Of a DNA stretch of 64,000 nt, positions 43,327 to 50,887 are shown piece by piece. Source of the stretch: Streptomyces sp. CA-278952 (lineage in GTDB: Bacteria > Actinomycetota > Actinomycetes > Streptomycetales > Streptomycetaceae). The DNA lies in contig NZ_CP112880.1 in assembly GCF_028747205.1 (NCBI RefSeq), positions 1,984,001 to 2,048,000 of the forward strand, read 5' to 3'. The first letter of the stretch is position 1. Each line of letters begins with the position of its first letter. Position numbers and translations under genes: made by a program. The notes below the pieces were generated by a model. It searched no databases. It saw only the letters and a list, made by a program, of their open reading frames with translations, and had not been told where the DNA came from.

Positions 43327-43680
43327 GGAAATCTCCCTTTACGTTGCCGACGCCCGGCCACCCTCGTGGTGCCGGACCCTTCGCGTATCCCCTCAACCGG
43401 AACTCACACATCCACCGGGCCCCGCCCGTCCCCCGGAAGCTCCGTCATTGACCTGCCTGCGTTACGCCGGACGGGCAGGGGCGTGGACCGGCACGGGCGG
43501 GCGTCCGCACCGGGGAAGGCCGAGCCGACTGAGTACGTTCGCTCCCCTCCCTGAGTACGGCACCGGCTCCGCGGGCCCGTCCGAACCGTGCCAGGCTGCA
43601 CCCCATGGAGCCGGGGGGCTCCGATCACCCGGTCGCGGGTGACGGTGACGGAGCGGGGCGGGACGGGGCGGGGACGAGCC

Positions 43681-43851
43681 ATGGATCTGTTCGATGCGGA
43701 GCTGGGCGGGCGGGACGAGCCCTCGACGGGACCCGGGGGCAGTTGCTCCTGGGTCACCGCCGTGATCCTCGGGATTCTGGTGTTGCCGGCGGTGCTGGTG
43801 CACACGTTCTTCGGGTGGGCGCGCGACCTCCTCGGGGCCCTGATCCCGTAA
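43681..43851 (+). CDS. Possible small single-pass membrane protein (56 aa)
   Basis: Begins MDLFDAELGGRDEPSTGP; one hydrophobic stretch WVTAVILGILVLPAVLVHTFF near the C-terminus. ATG 43681 with GGGACGAG upstream. Convergent with the TrxR-like gene. The 354 bp before it (43327-43680) hold no other gene. It is included because the acidic N-terminus and membrane segment look real; no family recognised. Confidence 0.5.
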   Translation: MDLFDAELGGRDEPSTGPGGSCSWVTAVILGILVLPAVLVHTFFGWARDLLGALIP

Positions 43852-43872
43852 CGGCGACCGCACGCGCGACGG

Positions 43873-44856
43873 TCAGCCCCGCCGTCGCGCCTCCACCGCG
43901 TCACGGGTGTCCGCGGCGATCAGGTCGCCGTTGATCGCCGCTGCCGCCATGAGGCCGGCCGCGGCGGCGCCGATGACCTGTTCGGTGAGGCGGGTGACAT
44001 TGCCCGCCGCCCAGACCCCGGGGGCCTCCGTCGCCCCGGTCGGGTCGGTGGGGACGTACGCGCCGATCACCTCGCCGCCCATCTCCTGCGCTACTGGGAC
44101 CAGCCCCAGCGATTCCAGTACGGCCGAACGCGCGACGAAGCGCGCCTGGACCACCAGCGCCTCGCGCGGGATCACCCGGCCGCCGGCCAGCCGTACGCCG
44201 GTGAACCGGTCGTCCGCGACCTCCAGGCCCGTCACCTCGCCGTCCACCACGGCCACGCCCCGGGCCGCCAGCTCCTCGTACTCCTCGTCCGTCGGCTCCG
44301 GGCCCGTGTGGCAGAAGAGGGTGACGTCCTCGCTCCACTGCCGCCACATCAGCGCCTGGTGCACGGCGAGGGCCCCGGTGGCTAGTACGCCGATCGGGCG
44401 GTCCGCCACCTCGCGCCCGTGGCAGTACGGGCAGTGCAGCACCTCGCGCCCCCAGCGCTCCGCCAGGCCGGGCACGGGCGGCAGCTCGTCGACGAGCCCC
44501 GTCGTCACCAGCAGCCTGCGCGCCTCGACGCTCCGGCCGTCCTCCGTCGCCACCCGGAAGCCCCGCTCCCCCGGCAGCCGCTCGGCCGAGGCCACCCGGC
44601 CCTCGACGATCTCCGCCCCGTACCCGGCAGCCTCGCCCCGGCCGATCGCGAGCAGTTCGCCGGGCGGGGTCGACTCCCGGCCCAGGTAGTTGTGCACGTG
44701 GGACGCGGGCGCGTTACGGGGCTCGCCCGCATCGATCACCAGGACCGAGCGCCGGGCCCGCGCCAGGGTCAGCGCCCCGCTCAGGCCGGCCGCACCGCCG
44801 CCCACGATCACCACGTCGTACCGCTGCTGCTTCATGTCGTCACTCCTGCTCTCCAT
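43873..44856 (-). CDS. FAD/NAD(P)-dependent oxidoreductase, thioredoxin-reductase-like
   Basis: 327-residue two-domain flavoprotein. FAD-binding YDVVIVGGGAAGLSGALTLARARRSVLVID, a CxxC active site in HCPYCHGRE, and FAD-end motif GVWAAGNVTRLTEQVIGAAAAGLMAAAAI. These fit thioredoxin-reductase-like enzymes. The ATG at 44856 has AGGAGG eight bases before it; the ATG at 44835 with its own AGGAG is an alternative. No thioredoxin lies beside it. The electron acceptor is unknown; such relatives also form disulphides in natural products. Confidence 0.88.
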   Translation of the reverse strand: MESRSDDMKQQRYDVVIVGGGAAGLSGALTLARARRSVLVIDAGEPRNAPASHVHNYLGRESTPPGELLAIGRGEAAGYGAEIVEGRVASAERLPGERGFRVATEDGRSVEARRLLVTTGLVDELPPVPGLAERWGREVLHCPYCHGREVADRPIGVLATGALAVHQALMWRQWSEDVTLFCHTGPEPTDEEYEELAARGVAVVDGEVTGLEVADDRFTGVRLAGGRVIPREALVVQARFVARSAVLESLGLVPVAQEMGGEVIGAYVPTDPTGATEAPGVWAAGNVTRLTEQVIGAAAAGLMAAAAINGDLIAADTRDAVEARRRG

Positions 44857-44931
44857 GCGGACCACCTCCTGTTGATGAAGAGCGTGCGCCCATGAGGCCG
44901 AAACGACAAACATCCTTGCCGAACTGGCAAG

Positions 44932-45345
44932 TCAGGAGAGATCGAACTCGCACCACACGATCTTGCCGGGGTTCCGCTCCCCCACCCCCCATTTGTCCGC
45001 CAGCGCCTGGACCAGCAGCAGCCCGCGCCCACCCTCGTCGTCGGCCCCCGGCATCCCGTCCGCCGGGCGCACCTCGCCGTCACCACTGTCATGCAGCTCG
45101 ACGCGGAGCGCGTTCTCGATCCGCTCCAGGTAAATGTGGACCTTGAAGCCACGCCCCGGCGGGACGCCGTGACGGAGGGCGTTGGTCGCGAGTTCGGTCA
45201 CGCAGAGCAGTACATCGTCCGTGCGCTTCTCGCACTCCCACTCGACCAGCGCCTTACGGGCGAACTTGCGTACGACCGGGATCGACCTGCGCTCACGGCA
45301 GTAGAAGGCGGCGCGGAAGTAGGGGAGTTGAGTTGTCTCGTTCAT
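44932..45345 (-). CDS. Anti-sigma/serine-kinase-like ATP-binding protein (HATPase_c)
   Basis: 137-residue GHKL ATPase of the RsbW/SpoIIAB kind common in Streptomyces. N-box VTELATNALRHG, G1 VELHDSGDGEVRP and G2 region DEGGRGLLLVQALADKWGV are intact. Such proteins bind partners or sigma factors. It is divergent from the XRE gene, with a perfect 20-bp palindrome between them. The combination ATPase / XRE-DUF5753 / DUF397 is like the abaA- and whiJ-type loci that influence Streptomyces development. Confidence 0.87.
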   Translation of the reverse strand: MNETTQLPYFRAAFYCRERRSIPVVRKFARKALVEWECEKRTDDVLLCVTELATNALRHGVPPGRGFKVHIYLERIENALRVELHDSGDGEVRPADGMPGADDEGGRGLLLVQALADKWGVGERNPGKIVWCEFDLS

Positions 45346-45392
45346 GCTTCCACGCTCACACGCTGTAACTACGCTTCAGCAGAGCGGAGAGA

Positions 45393-45412
45393 CGTACAAA
45401 AGCTTTTGTACG
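45393..45412. promoter_or_regulatory. 20-bp perfect palindrome, candidate operator of the XRE regulator
   Basis: CGTACAAAAG and its exact reverse complement CTTTTGTACG, in the 113-bp divergent region, where it stands out as the only AT-rich palindrome. Likely bound by the adjacent XRE protein. Confidence 0.75.
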
Positions 45413-45458
45413 GGTTCTGACGGGTTGACAGCGGAGCCGGAACGGGGAGAGCTAGGTC

Positions 45459-46445
45459 ATGCAACCGGGAAAGCAGAGCGGCATCAGGCGAGTTACTTCG
45501 TGGCAGCTGGTAGGGGCGCAGCTACGCCACTTCCGCAAACTCGCCGGGCTGACACAGGCTGCCCTCGCCGAGCAGGCCGGAGTGGGCGAGGACACGATCG
45601 CCTCGATCGAGCAGGGGCGACGCGCGCTTCAGTTGGACATGGCCGTCCAGCTCGATGAACTACTGGAAACGAAGGGCGTGCTACGTGTCGCGGTGGAGCG
45701 GATTCCGCGAAAGGAGCGCTATCAGGCACTGGTCAAGGACTACGTCCAGTACGAACAGAACGCGGCGAGCCTGCTCTGGTACGAGTCCCAGCTCGTACCA
45801 GGGTTGCTCCAGACCGAGGCGTACGCGCGCTTCGTCTTCGGCTGCAACTACCCACCGCTCGAAGAGGACGAGATCGAGAAGCGGGTGGCAGACCGGCTCG
45901 ACCGCCAGAAGATCCTGGAGCGCCAGCCCCGGCCGATCCTCCACTTCATCCTGGAGGAGAGCATCCTCCACACCGAGATGGGCGATCCCGAAGTCATGCG
46001 GGAGCAGCTTCTTCACCTGCGGCGCTGCATGGATCTGCCCTTCGTCAGCATTCAGATCATGCCCCGGAACACCCCTCGGCACGCCGGGCTCTCGGGGCCG
46101 CTCATTCTGCTGGAGACGCCCGACCACGACGGACTCGCCTACGTCGACGGCCAACTGCGCGGCGAGCTGTACGACGAGCCCGCCGACGTCAGCGCACTTA
46201 TGCAGAGGTATGGGATGCTGCGTTCCCAGGCGCTCACCGTCGCGGAGAGCACCCGGCTACTGGACGCACTGCTTGACGCACTGCTTGGAGAGACATGTCC
46301 CGCGCAGCACACCCCGCCCCCGGCCCGACGGCCCTCCACTGGTTCAAGTCCAGCCACAGCAACGGCGACGGGGGCGCTTGCATCGAAGTCGCCTACCACT
46401 GGCGCAAGTCCAGCTACAGCAGCGACCAGGGCGGAGACTGCGTAG
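45459..46445 (+). CDS. XRE-family regulator with DUF5753 domain, unusually long C-terminus
   Basis: 328 residues: N-terminal helix-turn-helix (~18-75; LGxT-type HFRKLAGLTQAALAEQAGVGEDTIASIEQGRRAL) and DUF5753 effector domain (WYESQLVPGLLQTEAYARFV, DRLDRQKILERQPRPILHFILEESILH). Normal family members end near LLDALLGE; here 50 more low-complexity residues ([18 protein letters not shown] type) overlap the DUF397 gene by about 150 bases. The last helix LLDALLDALLG contains a 12-bp duplication. ATG 45459 has GGGGAGAGC upstream. Probably autoregulated through the palindrome; paralogues of WhiJ/AbaB type. Confidence 0.88.
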   Translation: MQPGKQSGIRRVTSWQLVGAQLRHFRKLAGLTQAALAEQAGVGEDTIASIEQGRRALQLDMAVQLDELLETKGVLRVAVERIPRKERYQALVKDYVQYEQNAASLLWYESQLVPGLLQTEAYARFVFGCNYPPLEEDEIEKRVADRLDRQKILERQPRPILHFILEESILHTEMGDPEVMREQLLHLRRCMDLPFVSIQIMPRNTPRHAGLSGPLILLETPDHDGLAYVDGQLRGELYDEPADVSALMQRYGMLRSQALTVAESTRLLDALLDALLGETCPAQHTPPPARRPSTGSSPATATATGALASKSPTTGASPATAATRAETA

Positions 46446-46573
46446 AGGTCGCCACCCACCCCTCCGCCGTCCACATCCGCGACTCCAAGGTCACCGACGG
46501 CCCCGTCCTCACCGTCGAGCCCGCCGCCTGGAGCGCCTTCGTCCACGGCAGCGGCGGCAGCACCGCCCGCTGA
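46295..46573 (+). CDS. DUF397 protein with duplicated motif
   Basis: 92-residue partner of the XRE regulator. The DUF397 signature W-x-KSSxSxxxxxCxEVA occurs twice, as HWFKSSHSNGDGGACIEVA (~15-33) and HWRKSSYSSDQGGDCVEVA (~35-53), followed by the usual VHIRDSKVTDGPVLTVEPAAWSAFV. Typical family members have one copy. ATG 46295 with GGAGAG lies inside the XRE gene. DUF397 proteins relate to BldB and are believed to modulate XRE partners; toxin-antitoxin behaviour has been proposed but is not evident from sequence. Confidence 0.9.
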   Translation: MSRAAHPAPGPTALHWFKSSHSNGDGGACIEVAYHWRKSSYSSDQGGDCVEVATHPSAVHIRDSKVTDGPVLTVEPAAWSAFVHGSGGSTAR

Positions 46574-46581
46574 GCAGCTGA

Positions 46582-46622
46582 CCCCGCCCCGCCCCCGGCC
46601 ACCAACGCGGCCGGACGCGGGG
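46582..46622. terminator. Terminator after the DUF397 gene
   Basis: Nested stems 46582-46587/46617-46622 and 46595-46600/46609-46614, between convergent genes. Confidence 0.6.
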
Positions 46623-46646
46623 CGGTTTCCGTCCGCGCGGACGGGA

Positions 46647-46889
46647 TCAGTAGCGCACCCACAGCTCGTACACACCCGGCTTGCCCGCGAACGGGTTGCA
46701 GATGAAGACGCGGCTCCAGAGAGCGTTGTCAGCGCCGGCGTTCCCCACGGCCTGGCACTCCGCCACGCTGCCGTGATGGCTGCGGAGGAAGAAGCCGGGA
46801 CCTGTCGCGGAGGCGGTCGACGCGGTGCCGAGCAGCATCGCCCCGGCGGTCGCCACGGTCACCGCGAGAGCGGCGATACGTCTGTGCAT
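46647..46889 (-). CDS. Small secreted protein (80 aa)
   Basis: Signal peptide MHRRIAALAVTVATAGAMLLG ending at STASA, then a ~45-residue mature part GPGFFLRSHHGSVAECQAVG and so on, with two cysteines and C-terminal ELWVRY. Two cysteines likely form a disulphide. ATG 46889 is preceded by GGGAG at eight bases. Resembles the many short secreted Streptomyces proteins of unknown function. Single gene. Confidence 0.75.
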   Translation of the reverse strand: MHRRIAALAVTVATAGAMLLGTASTASATGPGFFLRSHHGSVAECQAVGNAGADNALWSRVFICNPFAGKPGVYELWVRY

Positions 46890-47083
46890 GTCGGTAACTC
46901 CCTTTTCAGTCAACGCACATGACTGTGCATCAGTGAATGGTCAGAGCCGAACCGATCAGCGCGCGCCGCCGAGAGAAAGCTAGCGAGCCGGACGCGCCCG
47001 CACAATAGGTCTGGACCAATAAGGCATCGCATATGCCCCATGGCCGTAAACCTGTGCCGTGCCGCATATTTCCTGCGGCACGC

Positions 47084-47956
47084 TCAGCCCTCGGCGGTCC
47101 GCTCCACCGGGATCCACAGCTCCGCCTCCGCCCGCTTCCCCTCCTCCGTCAGCCGCACCCGCAGGATCTCCGGGCCGGGCCGGGAGGCGTACGGGTTCGA
47201 CGGGAACCACTGGGTGAACACATCCCGCCAGAGGTACTGGAGGGCCTGTGGGAACTCGCCCTCGCTCTCGAAGACCGCCCAGGCCCCTGCCGGTACGTCC
47301 AGGGCGTCCAGGTCCTCCGGAGGCTCCGCCCCGCGCACCACCCCGTGGTAGTAGTCGAGTTCGGTGCCCTCCGCGCGGCTCGGGTCGAGCTGGTCGCTCA
47401 CCCCGACGATCCCCGCCGGCTCCTGGTCCGAGAGGGCCGCGATGCGGTCCAGCTCCTCCCGGCCGATCCCCCGGATAAACTTCGCGATGGCCGGATTCGG
47501 CCCCTCGTGGACGAGCGGGACGCGGGCCTTCCTGCCCACCACCCGGAACGCGTCCTTCTCCACCAGCTTGTACTGCATGGCCGTACTCCCTTCGACGACG
47601 AGTCGGAAGGTCAGCCGTTGCTGCGACCGCAGAACCGCGCCGGCACGCCGGGCCTCCCCGGGGCCGATGCCGTGCACGGCCCGAAAGGCGCGGGCGAAGC
47701 CCTCCCCCGTGTCGTAGCCGTACCGCACCGCCACGTCCAGCAGCGTCCGGTCGGGGTCGCCGAGCACCTCGGCTCCCGCGACCGTCATGCGGCGGCGGCG
47801 GATGTACTCCGACAGCGGGAGCCCCGCGAGTGCGGAGAACATCCGGCGGAAGTGATACTCCGACGTCATCGCGATACGGGCCAGCTCCGCCGCCTCGATG
47901 CGCTCACCGAGGTGTGCCTCGATGTGCTCCATCGCGTCGTTCAGTCGTTCCAGCAA
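47084..47956 (-). CDS. AraC-family regulator with GyrI-like effector domain
   Basis: 290 residues: N-terminal double helix-turn-helix (SEYHFRRMFSALAGLPLSEYIRRRRM and VAVRYGYDTGEGFARAFRAVHGIGPGEAR) and a C-terminal GyrI-like/effector-binding domain (VVGRKARVPLVHEGPN, DYYHGVVRGAEPPEDLDAL, VFESEGEFPQALQYLWRDVF). This is the Rob/SoxS-GyrI architecture that senses amphipathic drugs. It starts at TTG 47956 with GGAAGGAG seven bases upstream. Target genes are not adjacent. Confidence 0.9.
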   Translation of the reverse strand: MLERLNDAMEHIEAHLGERIEAAELARIAMTSEYHFRRMFSALAGLPLSEYIRRRRMTVAGAEVLGDPDRTLLDVAVRYGYDTGEGFARAFRAVHGIGPGEARRAGAVLRSQQRLTFRLVVEGSTAMQYKLVEKDAFRVVGRKARVPLVHEGPNPAIAKFIRGIGREELDRIAALSDQEPAGIVGVSDQLDPSRAEGTELDYYHGVVRGAEPPEDLDALDVPAGAWAVFESEGEFPQALQYLWRDVFTQWFPSNPYASRPGPEILRVRLTEEGKRAEAELWIPVERTAEG

Positions 47957-48028
47957 CCGCTGACTCCTTCCCTTGCTCGTTCACCGTAGGAAGGAACCAG
48001 GGTGCCGGACCCGACCGTCCGTGCCCGC

Positions 48029-48070
48029 GTCGGTCGGGTCGGTCGGGTCGGTCGGGTCGGTCGGGTCGGC
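48029..48070. repeat. 9-bp tandem repeat (GTCGGTCGG)n
   Basis: About 4.5 exact copies, 17 bp beyond the stop of the imine-reductase-like gene (transcribed on the minus strand). Related to the arrays at 49734 and 59886. Confidence 0.9.
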
Positions 48071-48086
48071 CAGGTCCGGCGCAGGG

Positions 48087-48968
48087 CTACTTCCCGGGCT
48101 TCGCCATCAGCTCCACCAGGGCCGAACAGCTGTCCGCGCCGTACCCCGCTGCCACGCCCCGCCGGAACAGGTCGACGACGGCGGCCGGGAGGACCGTGTC
48201 GACGCCCGCGTCGGCGTTGGTGTGCAGGACGTGCTCGGCGCTCGCCAGCCCCATGGCCAGGCGGTCGACGTCGCCCAGGTGGACTCCGGCGTCGACGCGC
48301 TCGGCGTAGAAGGCGAAGGTCTCCGAGAGCGAGTTCGCCGTTTCCGCGGTACTGGGCAGGATGTCGGCCGCTGTCAGACCGTTCGCGCGGGCGAGGGCGA
48401 TCGCCTGCCAGAAACTCAGCAGCGAGGTCCAGAACACGGCCATGCCGATCTGGTAGTGGAGCGCGGCGAGCCCCGGATCCTCGCCCTTGTGGTCGACCCG
48501 TCCCGTCAGCGCTTCGAGCACCGGCCGGTGCCGGTCGAACGCCTCGCGCGGTCCGCTGTAGAAGGCGTACGACTCGGGCTGCCCGATCCCCGTGGGCGAC
48601 GCGTTGAGGCCGCCGGTGAGCTGGACGGCACCGTACCCGGCCGCCCAGTCGGCTCCGGCGCGGGCCTCCTCGGGCGTGGCGGAGGTGAGGTTGAGCAGGA
48701 CCCGGCCGTTCAGGGCCTGCGTCGCGGGCTCCAGTACGGCGTTGACGGCTGCGTAATCCGTGAGGCTGATGATGACCGCCTCGTTCGTCGCGACGGCGTC
48801 GGCGGGGCTCTGCGCGAGGGTCGCCCCTCGGGCCACCAGGTCGTCCGCGCGGGAGGCGGTGCGGTTCCAGACGGTGACCGCGTATCCGCGGTCGAGCAAG
48901 GCCGCGGCCATCGCCCGGCCCATGGGGCCCAGTCCGATGACGGTGACCGCGTTCTGTGCGCTGTTCAT
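48087..48968 (-). CDS. Imine-reductase-like NAD(P)-dependent oxidoreductase
   Basis: 293-residue beta-hydroxyacid-dehydrogenase/imine-reductase-type enzyme. NADP-binding VTVIGLGPMGRAMAAALL and WNRTASRADDLVARGA, hinge GGLNASPTGIGQPESYAFYSG, and the interdomain helix region LHYQIGMAVFWTSLLSFWQAIALA. The GGLNASPTGIG and Tyr-rich segments match imine reductases better than 6-phosphogluconate or hydroxyisobutyrate dehydrogenases. Divergent from a TetR gene that shares two operator sites. Substrate unknown. Confidence 0.84.
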   Translation of the reverse strand: MNSAQNAVTVIGLGPMGRAMAAALLDRGYAVTVWNRTASRADDLVARGATLAQSPADAVATNEAVIISLTDYAAVNAVLEPATQALNGRVLLNLTSATPEEARAGADWAAGYGAVQLTGGLNASPTGIGQPESYAFYSGPREAFDRHRPVLEALTGRVDHKGEDPGLAALHYQIGMAVFWTSLLSFWQAIALARANGLTAADILPSTAETANSLSETFAFYAERVDAGVHLGDVDRLAMGLASAEHVLHTNADAGVDTVLPAAVVDLFRRGVAAGYGADSCSALVELMAKPGK

Positions 48969-49021
48969 TGCCTGCCTCCGACAAGTCGGTCAGGGCAGAG
49001 AGCCAGACCTCTCCCCCCGAC

Positions 49022-49037
49022 TAAAACGATCGCTCTA
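49022..49037. promoter_or_regulatory. TetR operator site 1 (imine-reductase-like/tetR)
   Basis: TAAAACGATCGCTCTA, an imperfect 16-bp palindrome matching the site 47 bp away at 49069. Confidence 0.6.
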
Positions 49038-49068
49038 TTCAGAGCATGCCGAAAAGCTAGCACAGCTC

Positions 49069-49084
49069 TAGAACGAACGCTCTA
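49069..49084. promoter_or_regulatory. TetR operator site 2 (imine-reductase-like/tetR)
   Basis: TAGAACGAACGCTCTA, close to the tetR start (49109). Consensus TAnAACGAnCGCTCTA. Confidence 0.65.
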
Positions 49085-49108
49085 CTTAGCACCCGCTACA
49101 GTGGCGGC

Positions 49109-49696
49109 ATGCAGACCAGCACCCGGGACCGGATCGTCGTGGCGACCGCGCGCCTTCTCCAGCGGCAGGGCTACGTCGGCACCGGCATTAAGCAGATCGC
49201 TACGGAGTCGCAGGCCACGCTGGGATCGATCTACCACTTCTTCCCGGGCGGGAAGGAGGCCGTCGCGGTCGCCGCGATCCGGTACAGCGCGCAGGAGTTC
49301 GCAACACTCCTGAAGGAAGCTCTGGACAGCGAGCCCGATCCGGCGGAGGCGGTGCTCTCCTCCACCCGCCAGTTGGCCGCCGGGCTCAAGGAGTCGGGCT
49401 GGATCGACGGTTGCCCGGTGACGGCTGCGGCCCTGGAGACGCTCGGGACCGATTCGGAGCTCCAGCAGGTCTGCGCCGACGCGCTGAACGGCTGGGAGCG
49501 GCTCGTCCGCGACAAGTTGCTGGGCTGCGGATTCCCGGCGGAGGACGCCCGCGAGCTGGCGACCACCGTCGTCAGCGCCATGGAGGGCGCCGAGGTCACC
49601 GCCCAGGTCAACCGGAGCGAGGACCCCCTCCTGGCGGCGGGCCGGCAGCTGGCCCGGCTCATCAGGTCGTACGGGGTCGACGCACCCGGCCACTGA
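49109..49696 (+). CDS. TetR-family regulator
   Basis: 195 residues with N-terminal helix-turn-helix (GIKQIATESQATLGSIYHFFPGGKEAV) and a TetR_C-type ligand domain (GWIDGCPVTAAALET resembling YxiF/LmrA-like regulators). ATG 49109. It faces the imine-reductase-like gene; repeats in the shared 140-bp region are probably its operator. Ligand unknown. Confidence 0.9.
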   Translation: MQTSTRDRIVVATARLLQRQGYVGTGIKQIATESQATLGSIYHFFPGGKEAVAVAAIRYSAQEFATLLKEALDSEPDPAEAVLSSTRQLAAGLKESGWIDGCPVTAAALETLGTDSELQQVCADALNGWERLVRDKLLGCGFPAEDARELATTVVSAMEGAEVTAQVNRSEDPLLAAGRQLARLIRSYGVDAPGH

Positions 49697-49725
49697 GGCC
49701 CGGACCAGCACTGCCGGCCGCCTCC

Positions 49726-50793
49726 TCAGCCCAGGTCGGACGGGTCGGACAGGTCGGACAGGTCGGACAGGTCGAGCACGAAGCGGTAGCGGACGTCGTT
49801 TCGCCGGAGGCGGTCGAGCGCCGTGTCCACCTGTGACGACGGGAGGACCTCGATGTCGGCGGCGATGCCGTTATCGGCGCAGAACCGGAGCATCTCGGCT
49901 GTCGCACCGCGCCCTCCGCTGCCCGCGGAGCTGAGCCGCTTCCGGCCGATGAGCAGATCCATGGCCTCGACCGTGACGGGGCCCAGGTGCCCGAGGAGGC
50001 TCAGGGTGCCGTCCATCGCCACCAGCTTCAGGTACGGGGCGAGGTCGTGAGGGGCGGAGACGGTGTCGATGACGACGTCGAAGGTGTCGCGTGCCGCGGC
50101 CATCTGCTGGGGGTCCGGGGAGGCGATGAAGTCGTGTGCACCGAGCTTGCGGGCGTCGTCGCGCTTGTCCCGGCTTCGGCTGATGACGGTCGTCGTGGCG
50201 CCGAGAGCCACGGCCATCTTGACCGCGAGGTGGCCCAGACCGCCGAGTCCGGCCACGGCGACGCGGCTGCCGGGGCCCACGCCCAGGGAGCGCAGGGGTT
50301 CCCAGACAGTGACGCCGGCGCACATCAGCGGAGCGGCTGCGGCCGGGTCGAGGCCGGAGGGGAGCGGGTAGGCGAAGGCGTCGCGCACGACGTACTCGCG
50401 GGAGTAGCCGCCCAGGGTGGCCGATCCGTCCTGCCGGTCGGTGCCGCCGTAGGTCAGCGTCGGGAAGGCGTGGCAGAAATTCTCCTGTCCGGCCTCACAC
50501 ATGGCGCACACGCCGCAGGAGTCGACGATGTTGCCCACCGCGACGTGGTCGCCGACCGAGAAGGCGGTCACCTCCCGCCCGATCTCGGCCACCACGCCGG
50601 TGAATTCATGACCGGGCACCAGGAGCGCATCCGCGTGCTGGTCATAGGCGTTCAGGGCGTGCAGGTCGGTGTGGCACACGCCGCAGTAGTCGACCCGCAC
50701 CGCGATGTCGTCCGGGCGCAGGTCGCGGCGCTCGATGGACACGCGCCGCAGCGCCGTCGGGCCGGCCGCCCGCCATCCGGTGGTCGTTCGCAT
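49726..50793 (-). CDS. Zinc-dependent alcohol dehydrogenase (YahK/CAD-like)
   Basis: 355-residue medium-chain dehydrogenase. Catalytic-zinc region CGVCHTDLHALN and GHEFTGVV, structural-zinc cysteines in CGVCAMCEAGQENFC, and the Rossmann motif VAVAGLGGLGHLAVKMA with ISRSRDKR at the end of strand two suggesting NADP. The C-terminus ends in SDLSDLSDPSDLG, encoded by the 9-bp repeat at 49734-49778 and extra to the family. ATG 50793 follows AAGGAG. Divergent from a TetR gene. Confidence 0.92.
   Translation of the reverse strand: MRTTTGWRAAGPTALRRVSIERRDLRPDDIAVRVDYCGVCHTDLHALNAYDQHADALLVPGHEFTGVVAEIGREVTAFSVGDHVAVGNIVDSCGVCAMCEAGQENFCHAFPTLTYGGTDRQDGSATLGGYSREYVVRDAFAYPLPSGLDPAAAAPLMCAGVTVWEPLRSLGVGPGSRVAVAGLGGLGHLAVKMAVALGATTTVISRSRDKRDDARKLGAHDFIASPDPQQMAAARDTFDVVIDTVSAPHDLAPYLKLVAMDGTLSLLGHLGPVTVEAMDLLIGRKRLSSAGSGGRGATAEMLRFCADNGIAADIEVLPSSQVDTALDRLRRNDVRYRFVLDLSDLSDLSDPSDLG
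49734..49778. repeat. 9-bp tandem repeat (GGTCGGACA)n inside the ADH 3' end
   Basis: Five copies, encoding Ser-Asp-Leu units at the C-terminus of the alcohol dehydrogenase. Confidence 0.9.
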
Positions 50794-50806
50794 ACGTGAC
50801 TCCTTA

Positions 50807-50826
50807 AACAGACTGTTCTGTCTGTT
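50807..50826. promoter_or_regulatory. TetR operator A (ADH/tetR)
   Basis: AACAGAC-N6-GTCTGTT with perfect 7-bp arms, 13 bp before the ADH start. Its core ACTGTTCTGT recurs 50 bp away. Confidence 0.75.
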
Positions 50827-50857
50827 GCAGCGTAGGGGCGACCTCCCCTCAGGGCAA

Positions 50858-50876
50858 ACCAACTGTTCTGTTTGGT
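50858..50876. promoter_or_regulatory. TetR operator B (ADH/tetR)
   Basis: ACCAA-N9-TTGGT around the same ACTGTTCTGT core as site A, 12 bp upstream of the tetR start. Confidence 0.7.
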
Positions 50877-50887
50877 AGAGTGCGGGC

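Noticed and set aside
48029..48070. CRISPR-like array
   Set aside because: Units are 9 bp without spacers; a simple minisatellite.
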